A stretch of DNA of 64,000 nt from assembly GCA_029266735.1 (NCBI GenBank), contig JAQSWG010000001.1, positions 1 through 64,000 on the forward strand, in the 5' to 3' direction. The position numbers and the translations under genes are program-made. The number at the start of each line of letters is the position of its first letter. The first letter of the stretch is position 1. Source of the stretch: Ornithinibacter sp. (lineage in GTDB: Bacteria > Actinomycetota > Actinomycetes > Actinomycetales > Dermatophilaceae). Below, one piece after another: positions 49,964-57,794 of the stretch. Below the pieces are notes generated by a model. The model searched no databases. It was not told where the DNA came from and worked only from the letters and a program-made list of their open reading frames with translations.

Positions 49964-49997
49964 GGATGCCGAGCGCCCCGTGGGGCACCCGGCATCC
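49964..49997. terminator. Bidirectional terminator
   Basis: A long hairpin: GGATGCCG/CGGCATCC outer stem (8 bp), a 3x3 internal loop, and a GCCC/GGGC inner stem with a 4-base loop. It lies in the 91 bp gap between convergent fxsA and rbpA and would serve both. Confidence 0.6.
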
Positions 49998-50009
49998 GGT
50001 GGTGTCGTG

Positions 50010-50372
50010 TCAGGCTGACTTGCGCTTGCGCGGCCGCTCGCCGCGTGACTCACGCAGGAGGGTCAGCCGCTCCTCGAGGAGCTCCTCGAGCTCAGGGATC
50101 GAGCGGCGCTCGAGCAACATGTCCCAGTGGGTGCGCACGTGCTTGACCGGCTTCGCGTCCGGCTCGGGGCCCTCACCCTGGAGCTTGGCCTCGGCGCCGC
50201 AGCGGCACTCCCACGTGGGCGGCACGTCGGCCTCGACCGAGAAGGGAAGCTCGATGGTGTGGCCGTTCGGGCACAGGTAGGTCGTGATGCGGCGCTCGGA
50301 GGGGACGACGTTCTGGTCGGTCTCCATGCTCAGGGCGCCGAGTCGGCTGCCTCGTAGGCTGCGTTCTGCCAT
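50010..50372 (-). CDS. rbpA: RNA polymerase-binding protein RbpA
   Basis: A 120-residue actinobacterial transcription factor that binds sigma and the polymerase and stabilises open promoter complexes. The zinc-type core has CPNGH and CRCGAEA, and the basic linker plus sigma-interacting helix is HWDMLLERRSIPELEELLEERL. GGGAG precedes the ATG at 50372. The divergent upstream region contains a perfect CRP/GlxR-type site. Confidence 0.95.
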   Translation of the reverse strand: MAERSLRGSRLGALSMETDQNVVPSERRITTYLCPNGHTIELPFSVEADVPPTWECRCGAEAKLQGEGPEPDAKPVKHVRTHWDMLLERRSIPELEELLEERLTLLRESRGERPRKRKSA

Positions 50373-50491
50373 GGGTTACTCCCGAGTCTGTGGTGTCCCG
50401 GACGGCAGGTCGGCACCAACCGGGTCTGACGCGTCCAACGACGGGGCGGAGGGGGTTGTTCCGGCTGTCGAAGGCCGTGTCGAAGGTTCGT

Positions 50492-50507
50492 TGTGAGAGG
50501 CCTCACA
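50492..50507. promoter_or_regulatory. Perfect CRP/GlxR-type operator
   Basis: TGTGA-N6-TCACA matches the consensus of CRP in proteobacteria and GlxR in corynebacteria exactly. It is 120 bp from the rbpA ATG and 139 bp from the MFS GTG, in the divergent gap. Confidence 0.6.
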
Positions 50508-50632
50508 GATGGGTCGTACCCACAGCAGGCGCGAACAGCCGCCGATCGTCGAGGTCACGCGCGGCGCCGGGGCCCCCTGAGTACCGGCGCTCATTTCGCG
50601 CGTCGCGCGTTCCCAAGCGGGCCGGACGTCGC

Positions 50633-50638
50633 TAGCGT
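50633..50638 (+). promoter_or_regulatory. -10 box TAGCGT, leaderless
   Basis: TAGCGT ends 7 bases before the MFS transporter GTG at 50646, which fixes that start. Confidence 0.55.
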
Positions 50639-50645
50639 CGGCCGC

Positions 50646-52007
50646 GTGACCACTCCCGCGGCTCCGGCCGATGCCGCCGACGCCGCAGGCCCGACAGCCC
50701 TCGACGTCGCCACGCGCGCCCCGTGGCGGAAGGCCGTCGCCTGGGGGATGTGGGACTGGGGCGCGCAGCCGTTCAACACCGTCATCACGACCTTCGTCTT
50801 CTCGGTCTACATCACGAGCGAGAGCTTCGGGGCGACCAATGCGACATCGACGGCGCTCGCCGTCTCGACCGCCGTCGCCGGCCTCTTCGTGGCACTCCTC
50901 GCCCCCGTGCTGGGACAGAACTCCGACCGCTCGGGCCGCACCGTGCGCCACCTGCGGCGGCAGACCTGGCTGCTCGCGGGGCTCTCCGCGGCCCTCTACG
51001 TCGTTCGCCCGGACCCGGCGTTCCTCTGGGTCGGTCTCGGTCTGCTCGCCGTCGGCTCCGTCGTCTCGGAGATCGCCGGAGTCAACTACAACGCCACCAT
51101 CGACCAGGTGGCCACCGAGAAGACGGTTGGTCGGGTGTCGGGCTTCGGCTGGGGGATGGGCTACCTCGGGGGCATCCTCGTCCTGCTCCTGCTCTACTTC
51201 CTGCTCATCCAGCCGGACGTCGGGCTCTTCGGCGTCACCGACGCGGACGGGATGGACATCCGCGTCTCCATGCTCGTCTGCGGTCTCTGGATCCTTCTCT
51301 TCACGATCCCCGCGTTCCTCGTCCTGCGCGACCACGAGCGTCCCCCGACCCCTCGCGTGGGGGTCGTCGACTCCTACCGTCTGGTCTGGCGCGCCGTCCA
51401 GCGGCTCTGGAGGACCTCACGGCAGACGGCGTACTTCCTCCTCGCCTCGGCGCTGTTCCGGGACGGGCTCGCCGGGGTGTTCGCCTTCGGGGCCGTCCTC
51501 GCCGCTGGGACCTTCGGGCTGTCGGCCGGCGACGTCATCGTCTTCGGGGCGGCGGCGAACATCGCGGCCGGGTTCGCGACCATGGGGTTCGGCCTGCTCG
51601 ACGACCGGATCGGGCCGAAGAAGGTCATCCTCATCTCCCTGGGGTCCCTCGTCGTCCTCGGTGTCCTGATCTTCCTGCTGCACGACGGTGGCACGGGGGT
51701 GTTCTGGGTCCTCGGCCTCCTCATGGCCGTGTTCGTCGGGCCGGCGCAGGCAGCCTCCCGGAGCTTCCTCGCCCGGCTGATCCCGGTGGGCCGCAACGGG
51801 GAGATCTTCGGTCTCTACGCGACCACCGGGCGCGTCGTCTCGTTCCTGGCCCCCGCCGCCTTCGGTGCGTTCATCGTCCTCGGCGAGGCGGTCACGGGGG
51901 AGGAGAACACCCAGTACTGGGGGATCCTCGGCATCGTCCTCATCCTCGCCGCCGGGTTCGTGGTCCTGCTCCCGGTTCAGGAGCACCACCACCACGTCAT
52001 CCACTGA
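50646..52007 (+). CDS. MFS transporter, UMF1 family
   Basis: A 453-residue membrane carrier with about twelve hydrophobic segments. The early WGMWDWGAQPFNTVITTFVFSVY block is characteristic of the UMF1/Atg22-like group, and loop motifs such as QNSDRSGRTVRHLRR are basic as expected inside the cell. Some family members move amino acids, but the substrate here is unknown. It converges on the peptidase gene. Confidence 0.87.
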   Translation: MTTPAAPADAADAAGPTALDVATRAPWRKAVAWGMWDWGAQPFNTVITTFVFSVYITSESFGATNATSTALAVSTAVAGLFVALLAPVLGQNSDRSGRTVRHLRRQTWLLAGLSAALYVVRPDPAFLWVGLGLLAVGSVVSEIAGVNYNATIDQVATEKTVGRVSGFGWGMGYLGGILVLLLLYFLLIQPDVGLFGVTDADGMDIRVSMLVCGLWILLFTIPAFLVLRDHERPPTPRVGVVDSYRLVWRAVQRLWRTSRQTAYFLLASALFRDGLAGVFAFGAVLAAGTFGLSAGDVIVFGAAANIAAGFATMGFGLLDDRIGPKKVILISLGSLVVLGVLIFLLHDGGTGVFWVLGLLMAVFVGPAQAASRSFLARLIPVGRNGEIFGLYATTGRVVSFLAPAAFGAFIVLGEAVTGEENTQYWGILGIVLILAAGFVVLLPVQEHHHHVIH

Positions 52008-52068
52008 TCGGGTGGAGAATCCGCGGCGGCGGGCGGTCACCCGGGTGGCGCAGGCTCTGAAGGCTGGT

Positions 52069-53550
52069 TCAGCCGGCGTACTCGAAGTGCCACGGCTCCG
52101 GCAGCGAGCCACCGGCGGCCGCCCAGGAGGGATGGAACCAGCCGTAGAGCGGGCCGTTCTGCTTCATCCACCGGTGGGCGGGAGAGCTGAAGTCCTGGAC
52201 CCCGCCGCAGAGGTCGAGTGCGCGCCCCAGTCCGTGCCGGCTGGTTCCCGGGGTGGCGGCGAAGCTGCCGTGTGAGACCTTCACCGAGATCTGCTCGGAG
52301 AGCGACCGGTAGGAGTCCGTGACGCACAGCGGGATGCCGGTCTGAGCGGCGTACGCCTTGCTCAGCGCGTTGAACGCGGCGGCGGCACCGGGGGCCAGCC
52401 GCTCACCGGGGGCACCCCACAGCGGGCAGAGGGCACTCGGCGGGAACAAGCCGTTGGGGTAGGTGTTCGTGTCGTCGGTGCACGGCTTGCCGATCGCCGA
52501 CACGTCCACGGAGGCCGCGGTCAGCGCGGCGCGCAGGCGCGCGGCCGCCGCGCGCGCCGTCGGCGTCCGAGCGCCCACGAGGATGCTGGCGACGGGCCCG
52601 GCCCGCTCCACCTCCGCGATCTGGAGCGTGCGGAGCTCCCCGACCCGGGCACGCTGCTCGGAGAGGACCTTCTGGAGCGCGCTGCTGTCGCCCGAGATGG
52701 TCCTCGTCGCCGCGACCGCCTCGGCCTCGGCACTGTCGGCGACGGCGGCCAGGCGCACCTGCTCGGCGGTGAGGATCCGGATGTCCTGCAACGCCCTCGT
52801 GCGCTGCTCGGTGAGGTAGGAGAGGTCGCCGAGCGGGTCCCCGACGTCCTGCGGCTCGGCCGCCATGGCGTCGAGCATGTAGCCGACATCGGAGCTGCCG
52901 CCGCCACCGGAGTAGACGAGGAAGACCCACTCACGCACGACGGCACGCGCCGCCTCCAGTCGGGCGTCGAGGGTGACGAGCTCCGCGCTGGCCCGCTGTG
53001 CCTCCTCCGACGCCGCGCGCTCGGCCTCCCGTGCGGCGTCGAGCGACTCGAGGAGGGTGTTCGACTTGTCAGCCAGGGCGTCCATCTCGCGGGTCGCCAC
53101 GGCGACCTTCGAGGTGCTCGCGTTGAGGGCGGCGGTGATCCGGTCCGCCTCCGCGATCTGCAGCGCGAGGAACGACCCGGTCAGCGGCTCGAAGTGGTCC
53201 GGGGGCTCCTCGTCGGGTGCAGGGAGCGGCCGTGGCGGCCGCCAGATCGGCGCCTCCGGCGTCGGGAACACCGTCGTGGGCTGCGGTGTGGACGTGGGAC
53301 TGGTCGGGACCGGGGTCGACGTGGGCGTCGTCGTCGTCGGGTCCGGCGGCGTCGTCGTGGGGTCGGGCGTCGTCGTCGTCGGCGTGGGGTCCGACACGCT
53401 GGGGGAGGGGTCCGAGGTCGAGGATTCCGGAGGGCTCGGCGTGGGAGTGGGTGTCTCCTCGGCCAGAGCGGACGTCGACGCCACAACGGCGACTGCTGCG
53501 ACCACCGCGGCCGAGCGAGCCGCTGCGCGCATCCGACGAGGCCAGCCCAA
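52069..53550 (-). CDS. M15 D-Ala-D-Ala carboxypeptidase with RipC-like coiled coil
   Basis: A roughly 493-residue secreted cell-wall enzyme. A signal peptide (RRMRAAARSAAVVAAVAVVA, cleavage after SALA) is followed by a Pro/Thr/Ser-rich stretch of about 75 residues, then a long two-part coiled coil. The C-terminal VanY-like domain has zinc and catalytic residues in SRHGLGRALDLCGG and EPWHFEY. The coiled-coil hinge (VYSGGGGSSDVGYMLDAM) resembles RipC/EnvC/PcsB proteins that FtsEX controls, which are normally joined to NlpC/P60 or M23 domains. The TTG at 53550 with GGAAGAG is preferred; ATG at 53532 is an alternative. Confidence 0.83.
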   Translation of the reverse strand: MGWPRRMRAAARSAAVVAAVAVVASTSALAEETPTPTPSPPESSTSDPSPSVSDPTPTTTTPDPTTTPPDPTTTTPTSTPVPTSPTSTPQPTTVFPTPEAPIWRPPRPLPAPDEEPPDHFEPLTGSFLALQIAEADRITAALNASTSKVAVATREMDALADKSNTLLESLDAAREAERAASEEAQRASAELVTLDARLEAARAVVREWVFLVYSGGGGSSDVGYMLDAMAAEPQDVGDPLGDLSYLTEQRTRALQDIRILTAEQVRLAAVADSAEAEAVAATRTISGDSSALQKVLSEQRARVGELRTLQIAEVERAGPVASILVGARTPTARAAAARLRAALTAASVDVSAIGKPCTDDTNTYPNGLFPPSALCPLWGAPGERLAPGAAAAFNALSKAYAAQTGIPLCVTDSYRSLSEQISVKVSHGSFAATPGTSRHGLGRALDLCGGVQDFSSPAHRWMKQNGPLYGWFHPSWAAAGGSLPEPWHFEYAG

Positions 53551-53811
53551 GACAATCTCTTCCGTCGACGTGTTCCTGGCGCCGGAATGCGCCGCCCCGA
53601 TGCCCCTGCCGCCCGGGTCGCCTGCCACGATATGCGCAGATCGGCTGATGGTGAACCTTCCCGGGAAAAAACCAGCCGATCGGCCACCGGCCGTCCACAG
53701 ACGTGAGCGACGTCACTCGCCGTCCACAGTGAGCTGCTGGTGCGCCCGATCCGCCTGTGGATGGCGCACGGTGGCGGTGCGGGGACGACGGACCTCGCAG
53801 GAGGGGTGGTC

Positions 53812-54141
53812 ATGGATTATGTCAACTCCGTGCACCTGGTGGGCCGGGTGACGTCGGTGGGGAAGCCTCGGGTTCTGGCGAGCGGGGACACCGTCCACAC
53901 CGTGCGCGTCGTCGTCCCGCGGACGGCCCGACGGGGTCAGGAACGGACGGCGGTGGACACCATCGACGTGGCCTGCTGGACCTCGGCCGCTCGGCGAGGC
54001 GCTGCCCGGCTCGCCATCGACGACCACGTCGAGGTCGAGGGTGCCCTGCGTCGCCGCTTCTTCCGCACCGGAGCCGGGGTGGCCAGCCGCTACGAGGTCG
54101 AGGCCCGCCTCCTGCGCCGCCACGCCGCGCCCGCCGGCTGA
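53812..54141 (+). CDS. ssb: Single-stranded DNA-binding protein paralog
   Basis: A 109-residue SSB with a single OB fold (NSVHLVGRVTSVGKPRVL, VDTIDVACWTS, IDDHVEVEGALRRRFF). It lacks the acidic DDDIPF-type tail that recruits partner proteins and ends in HAAPAG. It is therefore probably a second SSB, like SsbB of Streptomyces, rather than the replicative one. GGAGGGG precedes the ATG at 53812, whereas an upstream in-frame start has no ribosome site. Confidence 0.87.
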   Translation: MDYVNSVHLVGRVTSVGKPRVLASGDTVHTVRVVVPRTARRGQERTAVDTIDVACWTSAARRGAARLAIDDHVEVEGALRRRFFRTGAGVASRYEVEARLLRRHAAPAG

Positions 54142-54218
54142 GCGGCGCGCTCGGAGTGGGCGGCTTCCACCCGACGGATGATGCCGCGGGTCACGAGCCG
54201 CGGGTCACGAGCCGGGGC

Positions 54219-54917
54219 TCACGAACGGTCGTCGAGCATCCCCTGGAGCACCCGGATCTCCGAGGACTGGGCGGCGACGATCGCCGCCGCGAGGGTGCGG
54301 ACCTCCTCCGTGCGGGCCTGGGCGACGGCGGCCTGCGCCATGGTGACGCCGCCCTCGTGGTGGGCGATCATCAGGCGGAGGAAGAGGCGCTCCGCATCGA
54401 CGCCGTCGGCAGCCCGCAGCTCGTCGAGCTGTGCGGGGGTGGCCATACCGGGCATCGCGCCGTCCGCCCCGGCGTGCGTCTCCCCGTGCTCCCCGCCGAC
54501 CCAAGCCATCGGCGGACGGCTTCCGGTCTGCGGGAGGCCCCACTGGACGAGCCAGCCGTACATCTGTCCCGCCTGCTGCTGCTGGCTGGTCGCGATGTCA
54601 TAGGCCACCGTGCGCAGCTCCTCGTCCTGCGAACGGTCACGCACGAGCAGGGCCATCTCGACGGCCTGCGCGTGATGGGTCTGCATGTCGCGGGCGAACC
54701 CGGCGTCGGCGCCCCAGTCCGTTGGCGCCGAGGACCGGATCGCCATGACGGCGATGGTCCCGGCGACACCGACGAGGAGACCGGCGAGGACGAGAACCGC
54801 GCCACGCACCCACCGGGGACGGCGGGCGGGCGCGGTGTCCGCGTCGTCCGACGTCCCTTCGACGGCGGCCGGGACTGGGACCTCCTCGGCGCGATCGGGG
54901 GCGACGCCCGGGCTCAC
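54219..54917 (-). CDS. DUF305 family membrane-anchored protein
   Basis: A 232-residue protein with an N-terminal acidic region, one membrane helix (GAVLVLAGLLVGVAGTIAVMA) and an external DUF305 domain. The histidine pairs THHAQAVEMA and AHHEGGVTMA, with methionines nearby (MYGW, AMPGMATP), are typical and suggest metal, perhaps copper, binding. The GTG at 54917 overlaps the DUF3105 stop by 4 bases, so the two form an operon. Confidence 0.88.
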   Translation of the reverse strand: MSPGVAPDRAEEVPVPAAVEGTSDDADTAPARRPRWVRGAVLVLAGLLVGVAGTIAVMAIRSSAPTDWGADAGFARDMQTHHAQAVEMALLVRDRSQDEELRTVAYDIATSQQQQAGQMYGWLVQWGLPQTGSRPPMAWVGGEHGETHAGADGAMPGMATPAQLDELRAADGVDAERLFLRLMIAHHEGGVTMAQAAVAQARTEEVRTLAAAIVAAQSSEIRVLQGMLDDRS

Positions 54918-55573
54918 GAGGTCGGGGTGGCCGTCGGTGCCGGAGACGGCGGGGGCGTCGTCCCGTCGCTGCCACCGGTGCAGGCGCCACCGGGCTCGGG
55001 CGTCTGCTGACCCTGCCGGTAGGTCTTGACGAACTCGGGGAGGCGCGGGTCCGTGGCGCCGGTCAGCTGGAGCTGGACGCCCCACGCGCTGGCGACGACC
55101 GGCGACGGGAGCCCGTCCCGCGGCGAGAGGACGATGTAGGTGTCGGGGAGGGTCTCCTCGAGGGCCTGGACCTGGTCGGCAGGCAGGTCCGGACGGTAGG
55201 TCACCCAGACGGCGCCGTGCTCGAGGGAGTGGACGGCGAGCTGGTCAGGGACCGGCGAGGTGTAGACCCCGCAGTTGAGCCATGTCGGGTAGTGGTCTCC
55301 GCCCACCGGCGGGCTCTGCGCGTAGGTCACCGGCGCCGCCGTGTGCTCCCGGGTCACCTCGAACGTCTGGACCGCGTCGAGCGACGGACGGTTCGCCACG
55401 TCACGCCAGATGGTGACGCCGACGATGCCGGCGATGAGGAGGATGACCGCCGCCACGGACGTGATGAGGATGATGCGGGAACGACGTTCCTTGGCCTGCT
55501 GAGCCTGGCGCAGCTCATCCAGCTTGGCCCGGCCGGCCCGGCCACCGCCCTGGACCCTGGACGACTTGCTCAC
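54914..55573 (-). CDS. DUF3105 family membrane protein
   Basis: A 219-residue protein with a basic N-terminus, one membrane helix (RIILITSVAAVILLIAGIVGV) and an external domain. The blocks PPVGGDHYPTWLNCGVYTSPVPDQLAVHSLEHGAVWVTY match DUF3105, with conserved histidines and one cysteine. Family function is unknown. It often precedes DUF305, as here. The GTG at 55573 has GAGGAG 7 bases upstream. The proline/threonine tail is low complexity. Confidence 0.86.
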   Translation of the reverse strand: MSKSSRVQGGGRAGRAKLDELRQAQQAKERRSRIILITSVAAVILLIAGIVGVTIWRDVANRPSLDAVQTFEVTREHTAAPVTYAQSPPVGGDHYPTWLNCGVYTSPVPDQLAVHSLEHGAVWVTYRPDLPADQVQALEETLPDTYIVLSPRDGLPSPVVASAWGVQLQLTGATDPRLPEFVKTYRQGQQTPEPGGACTGGSDGTTPPPSPAPTATPTS

Positions 55574-56085
55574 CCTCGTGCTCCTCACTGCGGACTGTTC
55601 CTGCCAGGACACGCACCGGTTGCCGGCGCGCCGTCACGGGGCTCAGCGTCTCGGCGATGCCGAGCGTTCCCACGACGAACGGCAATTGTGGACCATGAGA
55701 GACGGCCGTCGATCCAGAGGCCGACGGCCGGTCATCGACGGCGCCCCAGGGCGACTCGCGGAGCACAACGGACCACGGCCATCCGCACGCGGTGGGAACC
55801 GCTCGGGAGACCTTTCCGAGGAGGTCGAAGTGTAACGCCGATAATCCACATTATGTCAGTTACGTTGTTTGACCCCCGTGCTGCCCTCAGGCGCCAGCGA
55901 CCTCCCCTGTCCCTCTCCGGTCCTCGACGACGACAGACGGCCCTCCCCCGGACGTGTCCGCCCCGCCGTCTCGACTCGAGCTCAGGAGTCCGGTGACCTG
56001 GATGTCGACGTCCAGGCCGCTCGCGGACAGCCACGGGACTTCCCGGTTGTTCGACCGTGCGGTGGTGGCTATAGTTAACAATGTT
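55574..56085. other. 512 bp divergent intergenic region
   Basis: No convincing gene is present. The DUF3105 side holds a 9 bp stem (CGGCCGTCG/CGACGGCCG, 55703-55730). The middle has an AT-rich concentric dyad at 55832-55863, and the right end holds the ArsR-gene promoter/operator. Base composition is clearly lower in GC than the surroundings. Confidence 0.6.
55832..55863. promoter_or_regulatory. Concentric AT-rich dyad
   Basis: GTAAC/GTTAC (outer) and ATAAT/ATTAT (inner) share the same centre at 55847.5, so ten of sixteen base pairs are symmetric in 32 bp. It looks like a dimer-binding operator in the gap between DUF3105 and the ArsR-like gene. Confidence 0.4.
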
Positions 56086-56093
56086 GTGAACTA
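56070..56093 (+). promoter_or_regulatory. ArsR-type operator over -10 box and start codon
   Basis: TATAGT (56070-56075) is the -10 box. Overlapping it, a 22 bp dyad (56072-56093; arms TAGTTAACAA and TTGTGAACTA, 9 of 11 pairs symmetric) also covers the GTG at 56086. Binding by the encoded repressor would shut off its own gene. Confidence 0.65.
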
Positions 56094-56478
56094 TCAGAGC
56101 GACTCCCCTATCGACCTCGGCGACCTCGACGACGTCTTCACCGCGCTGGCCAACCGCCACCGCCGCGACGTCGTCCTCCTGCTCGCCCTCCACCCGGCGT
56201 CGGTCACGCAGCTCGCCGACCGGGTGGGGCTGACGCTGCCGGCCATCCACCGCCACGTGCGGGTGCTGGAGCAGGCCCACCTGGTCCGGCGGACGAAGAA
56301 GGGTCGAGTGAACCTGCTCGCCCTGGAGCGGTCCTCGCTGCGCCGGCTCCAGGCCTGGACGGACCAGTTCGCGCCCTGGTGGGGAACCGACGCAGAGACC
56401 CTCGACAACCACCTGGCCGCCGCCCGGCGCGCCGCAGAAGAGGCCGGCGACGCCGGCCGGAAGGGCATGGATCCATGA
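56086..56478 (+). CDS. ArsR-like winged-helix regulator
   Basis: A 130-residue regulator with an ArsR-type winged helix at about 14-80 (VFTALANRHRRDVVLLLALHPASVTQLADRVGLTLPAIHRHVRVLEQAHLV pattern). It has no cysteine pair, so it is unlikely to sense metal. A helical C-terminus follows. GTG at 56086 fits the family start and the promoter. It is followed by a YCII-related gene with a 4-base overlap, a common regulator/enzyme pairing in actinobacteria. Confidence 0.88.
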   Translation: MNYQSDSPIDLGDLDDVFTALANRHRRDVVLLLALHPASVTQLADRVGLTLPAIHRHVRVLEQAHLVRRTKKGRVNLLALERSSLRRLQAWTDQFAPWWGTDAETLDNHLAAARRAAEEAGDAGRKGMDP

Positions 56479-56765
56479 GCAGCTTCCTGTTCCTCTACAA
56501 GGGCTTCGTCCCGCCGACACCGGAGATCGGGACGGCGTGGATGGCATGGTTCGACGATGTCGGTGACCGCATGGTCGACAGCGGCCACCCCATGACGTCC
56601 GGTGTGGAGGTCACCCGCGACGGGTCGACGGATCTTCCTCTCGGTCTCGACTCGTTCACCGGCTACTCGATCGTCGACGCCGCGAGCCTCGACGACGCCG
56701 TCGCACTGGCCCGGACGAACCCGATGGTCACCAGCGTCGTCGTCCACGAGCTCGCGAGGATGTAG
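56475..56765 (+). CDS. YCII-related protein
   Basis: A 96-residue protein with the YciI/DGPF fold pattern (FLFLYKGFVPPT, AWFDDVGDRMVDSG, FTGYSIVDAASLDDAVALARTNP). The stop of the ArsR-like gene overlaps its ATG, so the pair forms one operon and this is probably the regulated product. No substrate is known. Confidence 0.82.
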   Translation: MSSFLFLYKGFVPPTPEIGTAWMAWFDDVGDRMVDSGHPMTSGVEVTRDGSTDLPLGLDSFTGYSIVDAASLDDAVALARTNPMVTSVVVHELARM

Positions 56766-56937
56766 GAGCCACTCGTTCGAAGCCGACGGCCTCTCCCCCA
56801 CCGTCCGGTGCGATGGTCTGCGACCTCGCATCGAAAGCTGTCCGTGCGAGCGATCCGCGGCTGCCCCTCGACACGTCTCCGCACACCGCCCACCTCGAGG
56901 GGACCGTCCCGCTCGCGCGCCGGCGATCCGGCCCCCA

Positions 56938-56943
56938 TACGCT
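56938..56943 (+). promoter_or_regulatory. -10 box TACGCT, leaderless
   Basis: TACGCT ends 6 bases before the ATG at 56950. Confidence 0.55.
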
Positions 56944-56949
56944 GCGCCC

Positions 56950-57792
56950 ATGACCTTCTCCATCGCCGCACGCGACGGAGACGCCTGGGGCGTCGCCGTG
57001 GCGAGCCGGTTCCTGGCCGTCGGCTCCATCGTGCCCGCCGTCCGGCTCGGTGTCGGAGCCGTGGCGACCCAGTCCCTGGCCCGCGTCGCCTATGTCGACG
57101 AGGTGCTCGGTGCGCTGGAGGCGGGCACCGACGTCACCGCGGCGCTCGACGCGGCCGTGAGCGCCGACGATGGACGGGCGGTGCGCCAGGTCGGCGCCGT
57201 GGGCTCCGGTGGGGCGGCGACCTTCACGGGTGCCGACTGCCTCCCGTATGCCGGTGGGGTGGCCGCCGGAGACGCGCACACGGCATACGCGATCCAGGGC
57301 AACATCCTCACCGGCCCCGAGGTGGTCGCGGCGATGGAGCGGGCCTGGCTCGGTTCCGCGGCGCAGCGGCTCGACCACCGACTCCTGGCTGCACTCCTCG
57401 CCGGCGACGCGGCCGGTGGCGACGCGCGCGGGCGCCAGAGTGCGGCCCTCCTCGTCCGGGCGCCGGGAGCCGGCTACGACCACGGCGGCGTCCTCGCCGA
57501 CCTGCGCGTCGACGACCACCCGGACGCCCCGCACGAGCTGGCCCGCATCCACCGCCTGGCAACCCTGTACTTCGGCGAGGCCGAGGACGTCGCGCCGCTC
57601 GAGGGAGACCTGCTGGCCGAGGTGGCTGGTCGTCTGGAGGCCCTCGGGCACGGCGGCCCGGACGTCGGGCTGGAGCTCGCGGCGTGGATGTCCGAGACGA
57701 ACCTCGAGAACCGACGCTCGCCCGGGGGCATCGACGGCCGCGTGCTCGAGGAGCTCCGGAGGGCGGCTGCCGGCCTCCGGCTTCCCGACTGA
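56950..57792 (+). CDS. DUF1028 family protein (Ntn-hydrolase-like)
   Basis: A 280-residue protein matching DUF1028, recognised by MTFSIAARDGDAWGVAVASRFLAVGSIVPAV, VGVGAVATQSLARVAYV-like and RQSAALLV blocks. The fold resembles Ntn hydrolases such as the proteasome beta subunit, but the mature N-terminal nucleophile is not obvious because Thr follows the initiator Met directly. The physiological role is unknown. It converges on the YrdC-like gene with a 2 bp gap. Confidence 0.87.
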   Translation: MTFSIAARDGDAWGVAVASRFLAVGSIVPAVRLGVGAVATQSLARVAYVDEVLGALEAGTDVTAALDAAVSADDGRAVRQVGAVGSGGAATFTGADCLPYAGGVAAGDAHTAYAIQGNILTGPEVVAAMERAWLGSAAQRLDHRLLAALLAGDAAGGDARGRQSAALLVRAPGAGYDHGGVLADLRVDDHPDAPHELARIHRLATLYFGEAEDVAPLEGDLLAEVAGRLEALGHGGPDVGLELAAWMSETNLENRRSPGGIDGRVLEELRRAAAGLRLPD

Positions 57793-57794
57793 GG

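Noticed and set aside
52255-52290. CRP-like TGTGA/TCAC pair in the M15 peptidase gene
   Set aside because: The spacer is 5 rather than 6 bases, the right half is incomplete, and it lies deep within a coding region.
55643-55849. Small minus-strand frame in the DUF3105-ArsR gap
   Set aside because: It is Arg/Ser-rich with no ribosome site, and it overlaps the AT-rich dyad, so it is probably noncoding.
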